From contig NZ_PTIR01000017.1 in the NCBI RefSeq assembly GCF_002934455.1, positions 110,733-174,732 of the forward strand: a stretch of 64,000 nucleotides of DNA, read 5' to 3'. The DNA comes from Trinickia symbiotica (lineage in GTDB: Bacteria; Pseudomonadota; Gammaproteobacteria; Burkholderiales; Burkholderiaceae). Shown in pieces: positions 51,212 to 60,623 of the stretch; within the stretch, counting starts at the first letter, position 1, and the number at the start of each line of letters is the position of its first letter. The notes below the pieces were generated by a model. The model had not been told where the DNA came from, ran no database searches, and worked only from the letters and a program-made list of their open reading frames with translations. The translations under genes and the position numbers were made by a program.

Positions 51212-52732
51212 ATGAGGCTTCTCGATGCATCCAATCTTGGGGTTCAGAACCCATTCAAGAAACGCTATGGAAACTACATTGGGGGAAGGTGGCAAGGGTC
51301 GCTCTCCGGTCAGTATTTCGAGAACGCGACTCCGATTACCGGGGAGGTTTTCTGCGAAGTTCCGCGTTCAAACGCGAGTGACATCGAGGCGGCATTGGAT
51401 GCCGCACACGCAGCAAAGGCTAGTTGGGCAAAAACATCGCCGACGGAACGTGCGTCCCTTTTGCTTAAAATTGCAGACCGCATGGAAGCAAATCTCAGAC
51501 TACTGGCAGTAGCGGAGACTATTGAAAAGGGTAAGCCTTTGCGCGAGTCGATGTCCGGCGACATCCCTATGGCTATCGACCACTTCCGTTACTTTGCCTC
51601 GTGCATCCGCACGGAAGAGGGGACGATCTCGGAGATCGATAACTCGACGTACGCGTACCACTACAAAGAGCCGCTCGGGGTAGTCGGCCAAATCATTCCT
51701 TGGAATTTTCCGCTGTTGATGGCGGCTTGGAAGCTCGCGCCCGCATTGGCCACGGGTAACTGTATCGTCCTGAAGCCGGCGGAGCAGACGCCAGCTTCGA
51801 TTCTGGTGCTAGTAGAGCTGATCCAGGATCTCTTGCCGCCTGGGGTTCTGAATGTCGTGAACGGATTCGGACTGGAAGCAGGTAAGCCGCTCGCGAGTAG
51901 TCCCCGTATCGCCAAGATTGCATTTACGGGAGAGACAACGACGGGGCAACTCATCATGGGCTATGCAGCGGAGAATCTGATTCCTGTGACTTTGGAGCTA
52001 GGCGGAAAGTCACCCAGTATCTATTTTGATGACATAGCGGCAAAAGACGATGCTCTTTTTGAGAAAGCAGTCGAGAGCTTTGCGATGTTTACACTCAATC
52101 AAGGTGAGGCGTGTACATGTCCGTCGCGGTACCTGGTGCAAGAGTCGATCTACGAGCGCTTTATCGAACGTGCAATCAAGCGTGTGAAGGGTATCAAGGT
52201 TGGTAACCCGCTTGATATAGGCACTATGATTGGCGCCCAAGCATCGAAGGAACAGTTTGATAAGATCATGTCCTACATCAAACTCGGCTTTGAGGAGGGG
52301 GCAACGTGTCTCAGTGGCGGTCGCACTTCTGACCTGCCGGGCGACCTGAAAGGGGGCTGGTACATCGAGCCGACGATGTTCCGCGGCGAAAACAATATGC
52401 GCATCTTCCAAGAGGAGATTTTTGGTCCGGTGGCAGGGGTAACAACTTTCAAGACCGAGGAAGAGGCGTTGCATATCGCTAACGACACGCAATACGGCCT
52501 CGCTGCAGCTGTCTGGACGCGAGATATTTCGGTTGCTCACCGTATGAGCAAGGGCATCCAGGCTGGACGCGTATGGAACAACTGCTACCATCTTTATCCT
52601 GCTCACTCAGCGTTCGGCGGCTACAAGAGATCGGGCATTGGACGAGAGAATCACAAGATGATGTTGAATCACTACCAAAACATCAAGAATGTGATTGTCA
52701 GCCACGATCCAAATCCCACCGGCCTCTATTGA
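51212..52732 (+). CDS. NAD-dependent aldehyde dehydrogenase (AldB/ExaC type)
   Basis: A 506-residue class 3-type enzyme of the acetaldehyde dehydrogenase II kind. Catalytic motifs are [14 protein letters not shown] (Glu) and [14 protein letters not shown] (the catalytic Cys within CTC); the cofactor region [20 protein letters not shown] is complete. AGGAG lies just upstream of the ATG. It likely oxidises acetaldehyde, perhaps that produced by the acetoin dehydrogenase or aldolase modules. It is preceded by the shared 17-bp motif. Confidence 0.95.
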   Translation: MRLLDASNLGVQNPFKKRYGNYIGGRWQGSLSGQYFENATPITGEVFCEVPRSNASDIEAALDAAHAAKASWAKTSPTERASLLLKIADRMEANLRLLAVAETIEKGKPLRESMSGDIPMAIDHFRYFASCIRTEEGTISEIDNSTYAYHYKEPLGVVGQIIPWNFPLLMAAWKLAPALATGNCIVLKPAEQTPASILVLVELIQDLLPPGVLNVVNGFGLEAGKPLASSPRIAKIAFTGETTTGQLIMGYAAENLIPVTLELGGKSPSIYFDDIAAKDDALFEKAVESFAMFTLNQGEACTCPSRYLVQESIYERFIERAIKRVKGIKVGNPLDIGTMIGAQASKEQFDKIMSYIKLGFEEGATCLSGGRTSDLPGDLKGGWYIEPTMFRGENNMRIFQEEIFGPVAGVTTFKTEEEALHIANDTQYGLAAAVWTRDISVAHRMSKGIQAGRVWNNCYHLYPAHSAFGGYKRSGIGRENHKMMLNHYQNIKNVIVSHDPNPTGLY

Positions 52733-53046
52733 GATAGGAAGGGAAGGACGAGGCCTGAATCTCGTATGGCGTTTGGTTTTGGCCTTAGTGACGATACCTA
52801 ATGAATGGGTCGGGGCTGTGAAAAAAGAGCTAGGCAGGACCCATTAAATCGGTGATATACGCCTTCTGGGAGGCGAAGGCTGCTGGCCGCAGTTCTTGAG
52901 CTTCGCTCGCCCAAGCCGTGCACCGATCCTGCCAGTTGAATACGCAGGAACGTCAGCATCTCATAGGTATAGCCGCTGCATGGCGTTGATGTCCCGTGGT
53001 CACGCGCGCTATCGAATACAGAGGAGTGCCGATCAAAGTGGGCGCA

Positions 53047-53961
53047 ATGTTGAACATGATCGAGCTGGAGACGTTTGCCGCGGTGGTCGAGTACCGCAGT
53101 TTCACGCAAGCGGCGGCTGCACTGAACGTTTCTTCTGCAGCAGTGACACGCCGGATCAAACGGCTCGAACAGTCGATCGGGGCACTGCTCCTGATACGCG
53201 AACCGAATGTGATGCCTACAAAAGCGGGAGAACAGGTTTTTCATCATTTCATGACTGTCCGGCTTCAGGAGGATGACCTGTTTAGGCGTGTCACGCCAGG
53301 GCGAGCCGCGACTACAGCCCTTGCGCTTGCCGTCAATGCCGATTCCCTTGCCACCTGGTTCGAGCCGGTAACGCGTGAGCTGGCGCAACACCATGTGGCC
53401 CTCGAGATCGTCGTGGATGATCAGGACCATACGCTCGAGGCGCTTGCACGCGGCGACGTCAAAGGCTTCCTATCCACTCAACGGAAGCCGGTTGTCGAGT
53501 GTTTCATGGCCGAGCCGGTCGGGCAGATGCGCTATCAGTGTGTCGCCACACCCGTATTCGCCCGAGAACATTTCGCCGGTGGCCTGACGTTGCCCAGCGT
53601 ACTAGAGGCGGCCGCCATCCTGTTCGACCGAAAGGACGCCCTGCACGATCTGTTTTTTGAGTTGCATTTCGGGGTGACGGTCGCCAGATATCCCAGGCAC
53701 TATTTTCCTTCGCCGGCGGCGTTGCTCAATGCGATCTTGGACGACCTCGGTTACGGACTCGTACCCGCAATGCAGGCCGAGCCGCTGATCGGGAGCAGCC
53801 GACTGATTGCGCTCGCTCCTCAGCATGATTTGATGATCGATTTGTACTGGCATCACTGGGAGCAGGAGCCCGAGCCGCTCGCGACGATTAGCGCATTGGT
53901 CATTGATGCGGCGCGGCGATGCTTGGTTCAGCCAGTCCCAAAGGAGAAGGCCAGCAGTTGA
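53047..53961 (+). CDS. LysR-family regulator, ArgP-like
   Basis: About 304 residues from the ATG at 53047 (MLNMIELETFAAVVEYRSF; the GTG at 52996 and the ATG at 53056 are alternatives). The HTH reads FTQAAAALNVSSAAVTRRIK followed by RLEQSIGALLLIRE. The effector domain resembles ArgP/IciA (TALALAVNADSLATWFEP). ArgP-like proteins respond to basic amino acids and control export or uptake genes; the target here may be the nearby transporter and hydantoinase genes. The 52733-53046 gap shows nothing else recognisable. Confidence 0.9.
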   Translation: MLNMIELETFAAVVEYRSFTQAAAALNVSSAAVTRRIKRLEQSIGALLLIREPNVMPTKAGEQVFHHFMTVRLQEDDLFRRVTPGRAATTALALAVNADSLATWFEPVTRELAQHHVALEIVVDDQDHTLEALARGDVKGFLSTQRKPVVECFMAEPVGQMRYQCVATPVFAREHFAGGLTLPSVLEAAAILFDRKDALHDLFFELHFGVTVARYPRHYFPSPAALLNAILDDLGYGLVPAMQAEPLIGSSRLIALAPQHDLMIDLYWHHWEQEPEPLATISALVIDAARRCLVQPVPKEKASS

Positions 53962-54043
53962 CGGGGCCTTGCGACTCGCCCAGTTGATCTTGTCGCTTCC
54001 AGTCGAGACGAGCAGACGACCGAACGGTCGCCGGCTTAAGTAA

Positions 54044-55384
54044 TCAACTGCGCAAGATCGGGCCATCGAGTGCGCCGACTGCCTGCGCCAGAGCGTCGGC
54101 AATCGTATCTACCTGGTCCATCCCGAAGCTCGTGGCGACACGGATATGCGGTCTCGGTGTGACCTGGAACCGTGAACCTGGCTGTACGGCAATCCCGCGT
54201 GCAGCGAGCGTTACCAAAGCGTATTGCTGGTCGGATACAGGAAGCCAGATGCACAACGCATCTTGCCCCGACACGGTTATCCCTCGCTCCGCGAGTGCAT
54301 CAGTCAGAACGCCACGCCTCTTTGCATACGTTTCGCGAGCAGTGGCGACCTCACGCAGTGACTCGGGATCCGTGAGAAGTGTTGCCGCAATGCATTGCAG
54401 AATCCGGCTGGTCCAGCCTTCGCGGAAGTTCCGATATGCCTGAACCTGGTCCGCGAATTTTTCGGTGCTTGAGAACACTGCAAGCCTGAAGTCGGTTCCC
54501 AGGGACTTTGAGAAAGTACGAATATGTACAGTCCGCTCAGGAAATGCGGAACCCAGGGTCAGCGGGGGCGCACTGGCCAAGCCCGCGAGGCCATCAAGCT
54601 CGATGATCAGTGTTGACTTGCCGGTAAGCACTTTGCGCAACTGGTTCAGCCGGCTCGGGCTGACTCGCTTCCCGGTCAACGAGTGCGATCCAGGCTGATA
54701 GACGAAAGCCACAGGACGCTGTTGCAACGCGGCAGCCAGCGATTCAGGAAGCGGGCCTTGTGAATCACAATCCACTCCGATGACCCGTGCACCGAGTTTT
54801 TCAAGGATATCGAACGCACGCAAGGTGGTCGGGTCTTCGATTGCTACCGTGGCACCGGGTACGATGACCATTTGCAGCGCCGCATGCAGTCCATCGTACC
54901 CCCCATTGATCGCTGTAAAGGTGCAGTCCTTGTACGGCCAATCGCCGGCAATGGCGGCTTTCAACTCGAGCGAAATCGGCTCGCGGACGTAACTGTGGAG
55001 GTTGTGGGCCAAATGCGCTTTAGCCAATGCATGTTGGAGATCAGGCAGCAATTCCGGATCGGGTGATGCAAAACGCAGATCAGCCTGGATGTTCTCGCCG
55101 TAGTTCGCGAAGTCTTCATAGCGCGCCGGTCTGAGGGACGTCTGGTCACCGCGTACCCACGTACCGGTACGACCCCCGCCGCTCACCATGCGCACCGCGC
55201 GAAGCTGTTTCCACGCGCCGGAAATGGTAGCCGGGCTCACGCCAAACGCCTCGGCAAGGTCGCGCACCGGCGGTAACTGAGTGCCGACCGGGATTGCGCC
55301 ACTGCGGATCAGTTCCGCAACCTCTAACGCGATGCCGCGCATCGTCCTCGCGCTGACTTGCTCAACAAATGACTGGACGTCCAT
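54044..55384 (-). CDS. MocR-type regulator (GntR winged helix fused to aminotransferase fold)
   Basis: A 446-residue regulator. Residues about 1-80 hold a GntR winged helix (GTQLPPVRDLAEAFGVSPAT, ISGAWKQLRAVRMV). The remainder is a class I aminotransferase fold with AINGGYDGLHAALQMVIVPG, VAFVYQPGSHSLTG and the PLP-binding Lys in IRTFSKSLGTDFRLAVFSS. MocR proteins sense PLP adducts or amino compounds. The gene is divergent from the porin; a copy of the 27-bp operator lies 14 bp before its start codon, indicating autoregulation. Confidence 0.93.
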   Translation of the reverse strand: MDVQSFVEQVSARTMRGIALEVAELIRSGAIPVGTQLPPVRDLAEAFGVSPATISGAWKQLRAVRMVSGGGRTGTWVRGDQTSLRPARYEDFANYGENIQADLRFASPDPELLPDLQHALAKAHLAHNLHSYVREPISLELKAAIAGDWPYKDCTFTAINGGYDGLHAALQMVIVPGATVAIEDPTTLRAFDILEKLGARVIGVDCDSQGPLPESLAAALQQRPVAFVYQPGSHSLTGKRVSPSRLNQLRKVLTGKSTLIIELDGLAGLASAPPLTLGSAFPERTVHIRTFSKSLGTDFRLAVFSSTEKFADQVQAYRNFREGWTSRILQCIAATLLTDPESLREVATARETYAKRRGVLTDALAERGITVSGQDALCIWLPVSDQQYALVTLAARGIAVQPGSRFQVTPRPHIRVATSFGMDQVDTIADALAQAVGALDGPILRS

Positions 55385-55397
55385 TCGCTTCTCTTAT

Positions 55398-55424
55398 GTT
55401 CAATAACATAGTGCGAAGTGTACA
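55398..55424. promoter_or_regulatory. 27-bp operator, copy 1 (upstream of the MocR gene)
   Basis: GTTCAATAACA at the left and TGTACA at the right of a 27-bp block, same spacing as the copies at 55588 and 58292. It lies immediately upstream of the MocR start codon on the minus strand. Confidence 0.65.
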
Positions 55425-55587
55425 GCTTCGAGCGGCGCAAGCCGACGGCCGGGACGACTACGCCTTTCGTTCAGGCGTTGCTCTGACGCAACTGATGTGC
55501 GAGGAGCTGCCGCAACGTTGGGGACCCACCCGCGCGGGCGGCCATCCGCGATTCGACAGGACCGCTCAGGACTTCCCCTAGATTTTA

Positions 55588-55638
55588 GTTCAATAACAAA
55601 ATACACATTGTACATTTTTTTTGGCGAACATAAGCTGC
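55588..55638 (+). promoter_or_regulatory. 27-bp operator, copy 2, overlapping the porin promoter
   Basis: GTTCAATAACA ... ATTGTACA (55588-55614) includes the imperfect palindrome GTTCAAT N12 ATTGTAC. TTGTAC would be the -35; GAACATAAGCT with a CATAAG -10 follows 15-16 bp downstream. The identical arrangement, down to GAACATAAGCT, occurs before hyuA. Confidence 0.7.
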
Positions 55639-55761
55639 CGTCAACGTAGCTGAGCGGCGCAGTTCCACAAGGGTGCACCGTATCGATGCGGAAGTTCATC
55701 CACCGATTGTGGGGTATTAAGCAAATAATTAGGAATACTAAATGATAAAGGGATTGTCGCG

Positions 55762-56877
55762 ATGAAAAAGCAGGTTGCAATGATGCTTGCATTTGGCGGA
55801 TTGACTTCGACGGTCGGCGTTGCCCACGCACAGAGCACGGTGACCTTATACGGATTGATCGACGATGGCATCACGTATGTGTCCAACGAGAGCGGACACA
55901 AAAACATCAAGATGGATAGCGGGATTGCACACGGTAACCGTTGGGGCTTCAAAGGCCGGGAGGATCTCGGTGGCGGCACTGCAGCCATCTTTGCCCTGGA
56001 AGGCGGCTTCAACGTCAATACCGGAAAGGCAGCGAACGGCGGGGCCGTATTCGGCCGTCAATCGTGGGTGGGCCTCGACAACCAGACGTGGGGCACCCTG
56101 CAGATGGGTGACCAGTACGACATTATTTCGGACTATGTCTGCGACTACAACGTGAGCTTCATTGCAAGCGGATACGGCATTCATCAGGGTGACATCGACC
56201 GGATGAGTTGTACACGGTTGCCCAATGCCGTGAAGTACACAACGCCCAAGTTTGCTGGGTTCAGGGCTGGTGTGATGTATTCGTTCAGCAACGTTGCGGG
56301 CAGTTTCCACACAGGCAGTGCGTGGGAGGTGGGTGGTAATTACACCAATGGTCCCGTCCGTCTGGGTGTCGCGTACGCCTCCTTGCCCGGATATGCTATC
56401 GATCCTTATAACCGCCTTGGTACGCCAGTCTTCTTTGGTCAAACGGTGGCGACAGTGTCGAACAACGTGGAGACGGACCTCGTTTCGAACTTTGTGCTCG
56501 ATACGTACAAGATTTTCGCGATCGGTGGCAGTTACCAGATCGGCAAGCTGACCATGATGGCCAACTTCACCAATACCGAACTTGGCCACAAGAATATGAC
56601 GTCGTATATGCATGTCTATGAAGGCGGGGCGACGTATCAACTGACTCCGGCGTGGTTGGTGGCCGCAGGCTATCAGCACGATACCCTCCAAGGACATACG
56701 TGGAATCAGGTCTCGGCAGGCGTTCAGTACTCGTTGTCCAAACGTACCACAGTGTATCTATCGGGCGATTTCGTGAAGGCTTCGTCAGGGGTTAATCCAG
56801 AACTGGGCTGGTACACAACGCCGTCGCTGGCTAGCACGCAGGGCGACGTACGCGTCGGCATCACCCATAAGTTCTGA
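55762..56877 (+). CDS. Gram-negative general porin
   Basis: A 371-residue outer-membrane protein: signal peptide MKKQVAMMLAFGGLTSTV ending VAHA, then QSTVTLYGLIDDGITYVSNE, RWGFKGREDLGGGTAAIFAL and FGRQSWVGLDNQTWGTLQMG, all standard for trimeric 16-strand porins of the Burkholderia/Neisseria class; the final strand ends in VRVGITHKF with C-terminal Phe. Preceded by the shared operator, so it probably provides outer-membrane entry for the substrate of the adjacent ABC importer. Confidence 0.95.
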   Translation: MKKQVAMMLAFGGLTSTVGVAHAQSTVTLYGLIDDGITYVSNESGHKNIKMDSGIAHGNRWGFKGREDLGGGTAAIFALEGGFNVNTGKAANGGAVFGRQSWVGLDNQTWGTLQMGDQYDIISDYVCDYNVSFIASGYGIHQGDIDRMSCTRLPNAVKYTTPKFAGFRAGVMYSFSNVAGSFHTGSAWEVGGNYTNGPVRLGVAYASLPGYAIDPYNRLGTPVFFGQTVATVSNNVETDLVSNFVLDTYKIFAIGGSYQIGKLTMMANFTNTELGHKNMTSYMHVYEGGATYQLTPAWLVAAGYQHDTLQGHTWNQVSAGVQYSLSKRTTVYLSGDFVKASSGVNPELGWYTTPSLASTQGDVRVGITHKF

Positions 56878-57057
56878 CGGGGGCTGCCACACCTGGCCAG
56901 TGCGCTTTTAAGTCATACCCGGCAAGGGCGAACAGTTATCGCGGCACCGGGCGAGAGAGACACCTCGACGCGGTGAAAAGCGTCGAGCGACCTTCGACCC
57001 GCCGAAAGCTTCGGTGGGGATAACGAAGCACATTGGTTAACACATGTAGGAGTCTGT

Positions 57058-57900
57058 ATGCGCTGGATCAAAGGTATGGCAGTAGTCGGGGCTGCTGTGT
57101 TGTTGACTGCTCAAAGCTGGGCGGCGGCGGCAGCCTCGGTTGAGGCGCCCGCATCGATTAAGGCGAAGAAGATCTTGACCTTCTGTTCGGATCTTGAGAA
57201 CCCACCAGCAGAGGGTATCGCAGATGATGGTGTGACACCGAAGGGTGCGGCCGTCGACATGATGAATGATATTGCGACATCGATGGGGGTCGCGGCGAAG
57301 ATAGACAACTATCAGTTCTCCGGTCTTTTTGCTGCACTCGACACCGGAAAGTGCGATCTGGCAGTTGCCAGTCTCGGCAAAACGCCAGAGCGCGCGCAAC
57401 GGTATGAGCTGGTTGACTACTGGAGGTTTGGGTCCGGCCTACTGGTTCCGACTGGGAATCCAAAACATTTGACCCGATTCGAAGACCTCTCGGGGAAACG
57501 CGTTGCTGTACTGCTTGGCAGCAATAATTCGAAGGCACTGCACAAGATCAGCGACGATTTGAAAGTAAGTGGAAGACCTCCGATCGACATTGTCGAATTG
57601 GGAACAAATGCCGTCGCCTTCCAGGATTTGAGCCTTGGACGGGTCGACGCTCTGGTGAGCGATACGGTGGTTATGAATTATTACATGTCGCGCTCTCGCG
57701 GGCGGTTTTCGATTGGTGGAGTGCCGGTGCCGCCGAAAACGATGTCCATTGCGATCCCGAAGGGAAATGTCGATCTGAAAAATGCGGTGCAGGCCGCGAT
57801 TGACAAGATGAACGCCAGTGGCGGGATGACGCAGTTGATCAAGCGCTGGGGGATCGAAAACGGCGTCGTTGCATGTAATTCGGCCCATCCCTGCCCCTAA
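57058..57900 (+). CDS. Amino-acid-type ABC importer substrate-binding protein (SBP family 3)
   Basis: A 280-residue periplasmic protein: signal peptide MRWIKGMAVVGAAVLLTAQS to WAAAA, then KILTFCSDLENPPAEGIADD, GAAVDMMNDIATSMG, DLAVASLGKTPERAQRYELV and GRVDALVSDTVVMNYYM, the pattern of polar amino acid binding proteins. GGAG lies upstream. A matching permease gene is at 62821; the ATPase gene is not in the window. Confidence 0.92.
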   Translation: MRWIKGMAVVGAAVLLTAQSWAAAAASVEAPASIKAKKILTFCSDLENPPAEGIADDGVTPKGAAVDMMNDIATSMGVAAKIDNYQFSGLFAALDTGKCDLAVASLGKTPERAQRYELVDYWRFGSGLLVPTGNPKHLTRFEDLSGKRVAVLLGSNNSKALHKISDDLKVSGRPPIDIVELGTNAVAFQDLSLGRVDALVSDTVVMNYYMSRSRGRFSIGGVPVPPKTMSIAIPKGNVDLKNAVQAAIDKMNASGGMTQLIKRWGIENGVVACNSAHPCP

Positions 57901-58291
57901 GTGAAACTAGAATGGAGACCGGGGAGTAGGCAAATCATTGTGTCGGCCCTTTTTAGGTAGGTGGCCATCCCGAGGATAAAGCCCACATGAGTGGCGCTCT
58001 CTGATCTCCCACATTTCTTTCCTCCCATCCGATGGTCAGCAACTGCTTCACGCGGTATGCCTGGCTTCGCTGTCACGAAGGCTGGACGCTCGGTGGTCAG
58101 GCGTGAAGCAGCCTTCGACGACGCTCCAGTCACGACTTGCGCTGTGCGGCGCTTGGTATCTGACCCCGTAGATTGACGAGTCGCATCGTGAAGCAACCAT
58201 TGGCAGCCTTCCGACCAAGGGCGCCCCGACGAAATCAGTTCTCAAACCTGCCAGCGAACGGGTGCCCTGCGGAAGATTGGTTGCGCTGTTA
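57901..58291. other. Gap without a recognisable gene
   Basis: No ORF here resembles a protein I know. The block 58000-58200 contains inverted segments around CTGGCTTCGCTGTCACGAAG and may be an old insertion. Nothing firmer can be supported. Confidence 0.35.
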
Positions 58292-58342
58292 GTTCAATAA
58301 CAAAAAACATATTGTACATTTCGCGAATTGAACATAAGCTAC
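58292..58342 (+). promoter_or_regulatory. 27-bp operator, copy 3, overlapping the hyuA promoter
   Basis: GTTCAATAACA ... ATTGTACA (58292-58318) followed by GAACATAAGCT at the same distance as in the porin promoter. The likely -35 is TTGTAC within the operator and the -10 CATAAG. Confidence 0.7.
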
Positions 58343-58573
58343 ATCCATCGTGAACAGACGGCCAGTGATCCCCGGTGCCAGGCTTTGCAGCCTCGCTGGT
58401 GAACAACCTGGAAGAGAAGCCTGGAAGTGCCTTGCCCTGCATTCACCCGATGCATGGACTGAGCGTCATACGTCCAGATTCACCCAGTGGTGCGCGGCAA
58501 CCGCGCCTCGTGTCTGGAGAAACGCGGTTAATGCAACGTAGCGAACCTTGTCGTGAGAAGACACGGAGATAAG

Positions 58574-60622
58574 ATGCTTAAGATCGGAGTAGACATCGGC
58601 GGGACGTTCACCGACTTCGCCGCATGGCGCGAAGGAGGAGAGCAGAAAGTTGAGACGTTGAAAGTCCCCTCGACGCCGCCTCACTTTGCAGAGGGCTTCA
58701 AGACTGGCTGCGAGGAAATGCTCAAACGCATGAAACCTCGCGCTGAGGAGCAGATCGTTGTTGTGCACGGTACTACCGTCGCTACCAACACCGTCATTGA
58801 GCGAAACGGACCGGCGATTGCGCTGTTTACGACGGAGGGTTTTCGCGACATTCTCGAACTGCAGCGCCTGCGCCTGCGTCGCGCGATCGATCTTCTCGGG
58901 GATCGCGTGCAGCCTCTCGTGCCACGCGAGCTGGTTTTTGAAATTCCGGAGCGCATGACCTCAGCAGGTCGTGTGCGCAAGGAAATCGACCTGGACGCCG
59001 TTAAACGAGCTGCATTGCAAGCCAAAGAGGCTGGGGTCGAGGGCATTGCCGTCGCTTTTCTTCACAGCTTCCGTAACCCGTCGCATGAGCATGCCGCCCG
59101 CGACGCAATCATTGCGGCGACAGGTATCCAGAACATATCGGTTTCCAGCGACATCTGGCCAAAGATTGGTGAATACGAGCGCGCCATCGTTGCAGTGCTG
59201 AATACCTACGTCAAGCCTCGGATGACCGCTTACATCGCGGAAATTGAACGTTGGCTTGGCGAGCGTTTGCCCGACTCGAAGCTTTTCATCATGCAGTCGA
59301 ATGGTGGCGCGCTGGCTGCCGCAGAGGCTCGGGCGCTGCCCGTGCATACCCTGCTCTCGGGCCCGGCCTCCGGCGTGTCCGCGGCGCAGTACCTTGGTGT
59401 CTCTCTTGATGAGCGGTGCATGCTCACCATGGACATGGGCGGAACCAGCACAGATATCTCGCTTATTCAGGACGGGGAACCGTCGATTACTGGCGAAGCA
59501 GAAGTCGGTGATTTCCCGTTGATGATGCCGGTTACCGGTATCGAAGCAATTGGAGCGGGTGGTGGTTCAATCTGCTGGGTGGATGGAGGTGTGTTGCGCG
59601 TTGGTCCGCGCAGTTCCGGAGCGCGGCCGGGTCCTGCCTGCTTCGGACATGGTGGGATGCAGCCCACGGTGACCGACGCATACCTGCTTTGTGGCCTGAT
59701 CCATCCGGACCACTTCCTCGGCGGGCGGATGACTCTGGACTTGGCAGCGGCGCAAACAGCGATGCGGCCGATAGCGGAAGCGCTCGGTATGAACGTGGTG
59801 ATGGCAGCTGAGGCATGCCTCACGGTTGCTACGTCGAACATGGTCGCAAGTGTCCTGCCTTACCTTGCGCGCTATGGTCTCGACCCGGCCGACGTCACGC
59901 TGGTTGTTTATGGTGGTGCCGGCTCGCTCCACGGGCCGCTGCTGGCGGCGGAGCTTGGCATCGGTCGCGTACTCGTCCCTGGCATGCCATCGGTCTTCTG
60001 CGCGTTTGGCGGACTGGTAGCAGGGCTGACGCACGACAACGTGAAAAGCATGCAGGGCATTGCTGTCGATGCCGAAACAACGCGAGCGGAATTCGCTTCG
60101 CTCGAGACCAGTGCACATCAATGGTTGACGGGCCAGAACGTTGGCGCGGGCCTTCAGGAAACCATTCTCGAATATCGTGCGGACGCCCGATATTGCGGGC
60201 AGTCGTTCCAGTTGACGGTGAATGTGCCGGCTGACGCGGCGAAGACGGGCAATGTCGCAGCAATGGAGCAGGAGTTCCATCGTCAGCACGAGCGACTTTA
60301 CGCGCACTCCGACCCATCGGCGGCTGTGGAATTTACCGAGTTCCGCGTGCGCATCAGGGGGATGCTGCCCATCCCGACGCCTGAAGTGGTTTCGTCTCGC
60401 CAGGATCGCGCGGCTGACGCGCTTGTTGGGCTGAGGGATATCCAGATTGCGGGACGGTCGGCGGGGGCGTGCAAAGTCTACGCTCGGGAACGTCTGTGTG
60501 CCGGAGACTCGCTGCAAGGGACAGCGATCATTGAGCAGAACGACACGACAATTTTTGTGCCGCCCGGCTATCTGGCGACTGTCGATTCACACAGCAATAT
60601 CCTGTTGACGAGGGAGTCTTGA
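58574..60622 (+). CDS. hyuA: Hydantoinase/oxoprolinase family subunit A
   Basis: About 682 residues from the ATG at 58574 (MLKIGVDIGGTFTDFAAWRE; the frame is open to 58553). The actin-like ATPase phosphate-binding loops are DIGGTFTDF and TMDMGGTSTDISLIQDGE; IVVVHGTTVATNTVIERNGP and PFSGPASG-like LLSGPASGVSAAQYLG are family blocks. Together with HyuB it forms an ATP-dependent amidohydrolase (hydantoin, 5-oxoproline) or carboxylase (acetone/acetophenone type). The exact substrate is unknown; the amino-acid importer context favours an N-heterocyclic amino acid derivative. One base separates it from hyuB. Confidence 0.92.
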   Translation: MLKIGVDIGGTFTDFAAWREGGEQKVETLKVPSTPPHFAEGFKTGCEEMLKRMKPRAEEQIVVVHGTTVATNTVIERNGPAIALFTTEGFRDILELQRLRLRRAIDLLGDRVQPLVPRELVFEIPERMTSAGRVRKEIDLDAVKRAALQAKEAGVEGIAVAFLHSFRNPSHEHAARDAIIAATGIQNISVSSDIWPKIGEYERAIVAVLNTYVKPRMTAYIAEIERWLGERLPDSKLFIMQSNGGALAAAEARALPVHTLLSGPASGVSAAQYLGVSLDERCMLTMDMGGTSTDISLIQDGEPSITGEAEVGDFPLMMPVTGIEAIGAGGGSICWVDGGVLRVGPRSSGARPGPACFGHGGMQPTVTDAYLLCGLIHPDHFLGGRMTLDLAAAQTAMRPIAEALGMNVVMAAEACLTVATSNMVASVLPYLARYGLDPADVTLVVYGGAGSLHGPLLAAELGIGRVLVPGMPSVFCAFGGLVAGLTHDNVKSMQGIAVDAETTRAEFASLETSAHQWLTGQNVGAGLQETILEYRADARYCGQSFQLTVNVPADAAKTGNVAAMEQEFHRQHERLYAHSDPSAAVEFTEFRVRIRGMLPIPTPEVVSSRQDRAADALVGLRDIQIAGRSAGACKVYARERLCAGDSLQGTAIIEQNDTTIFVPPGYLATVDSHSNILLTRES

Positions 60623-60623
60623 G

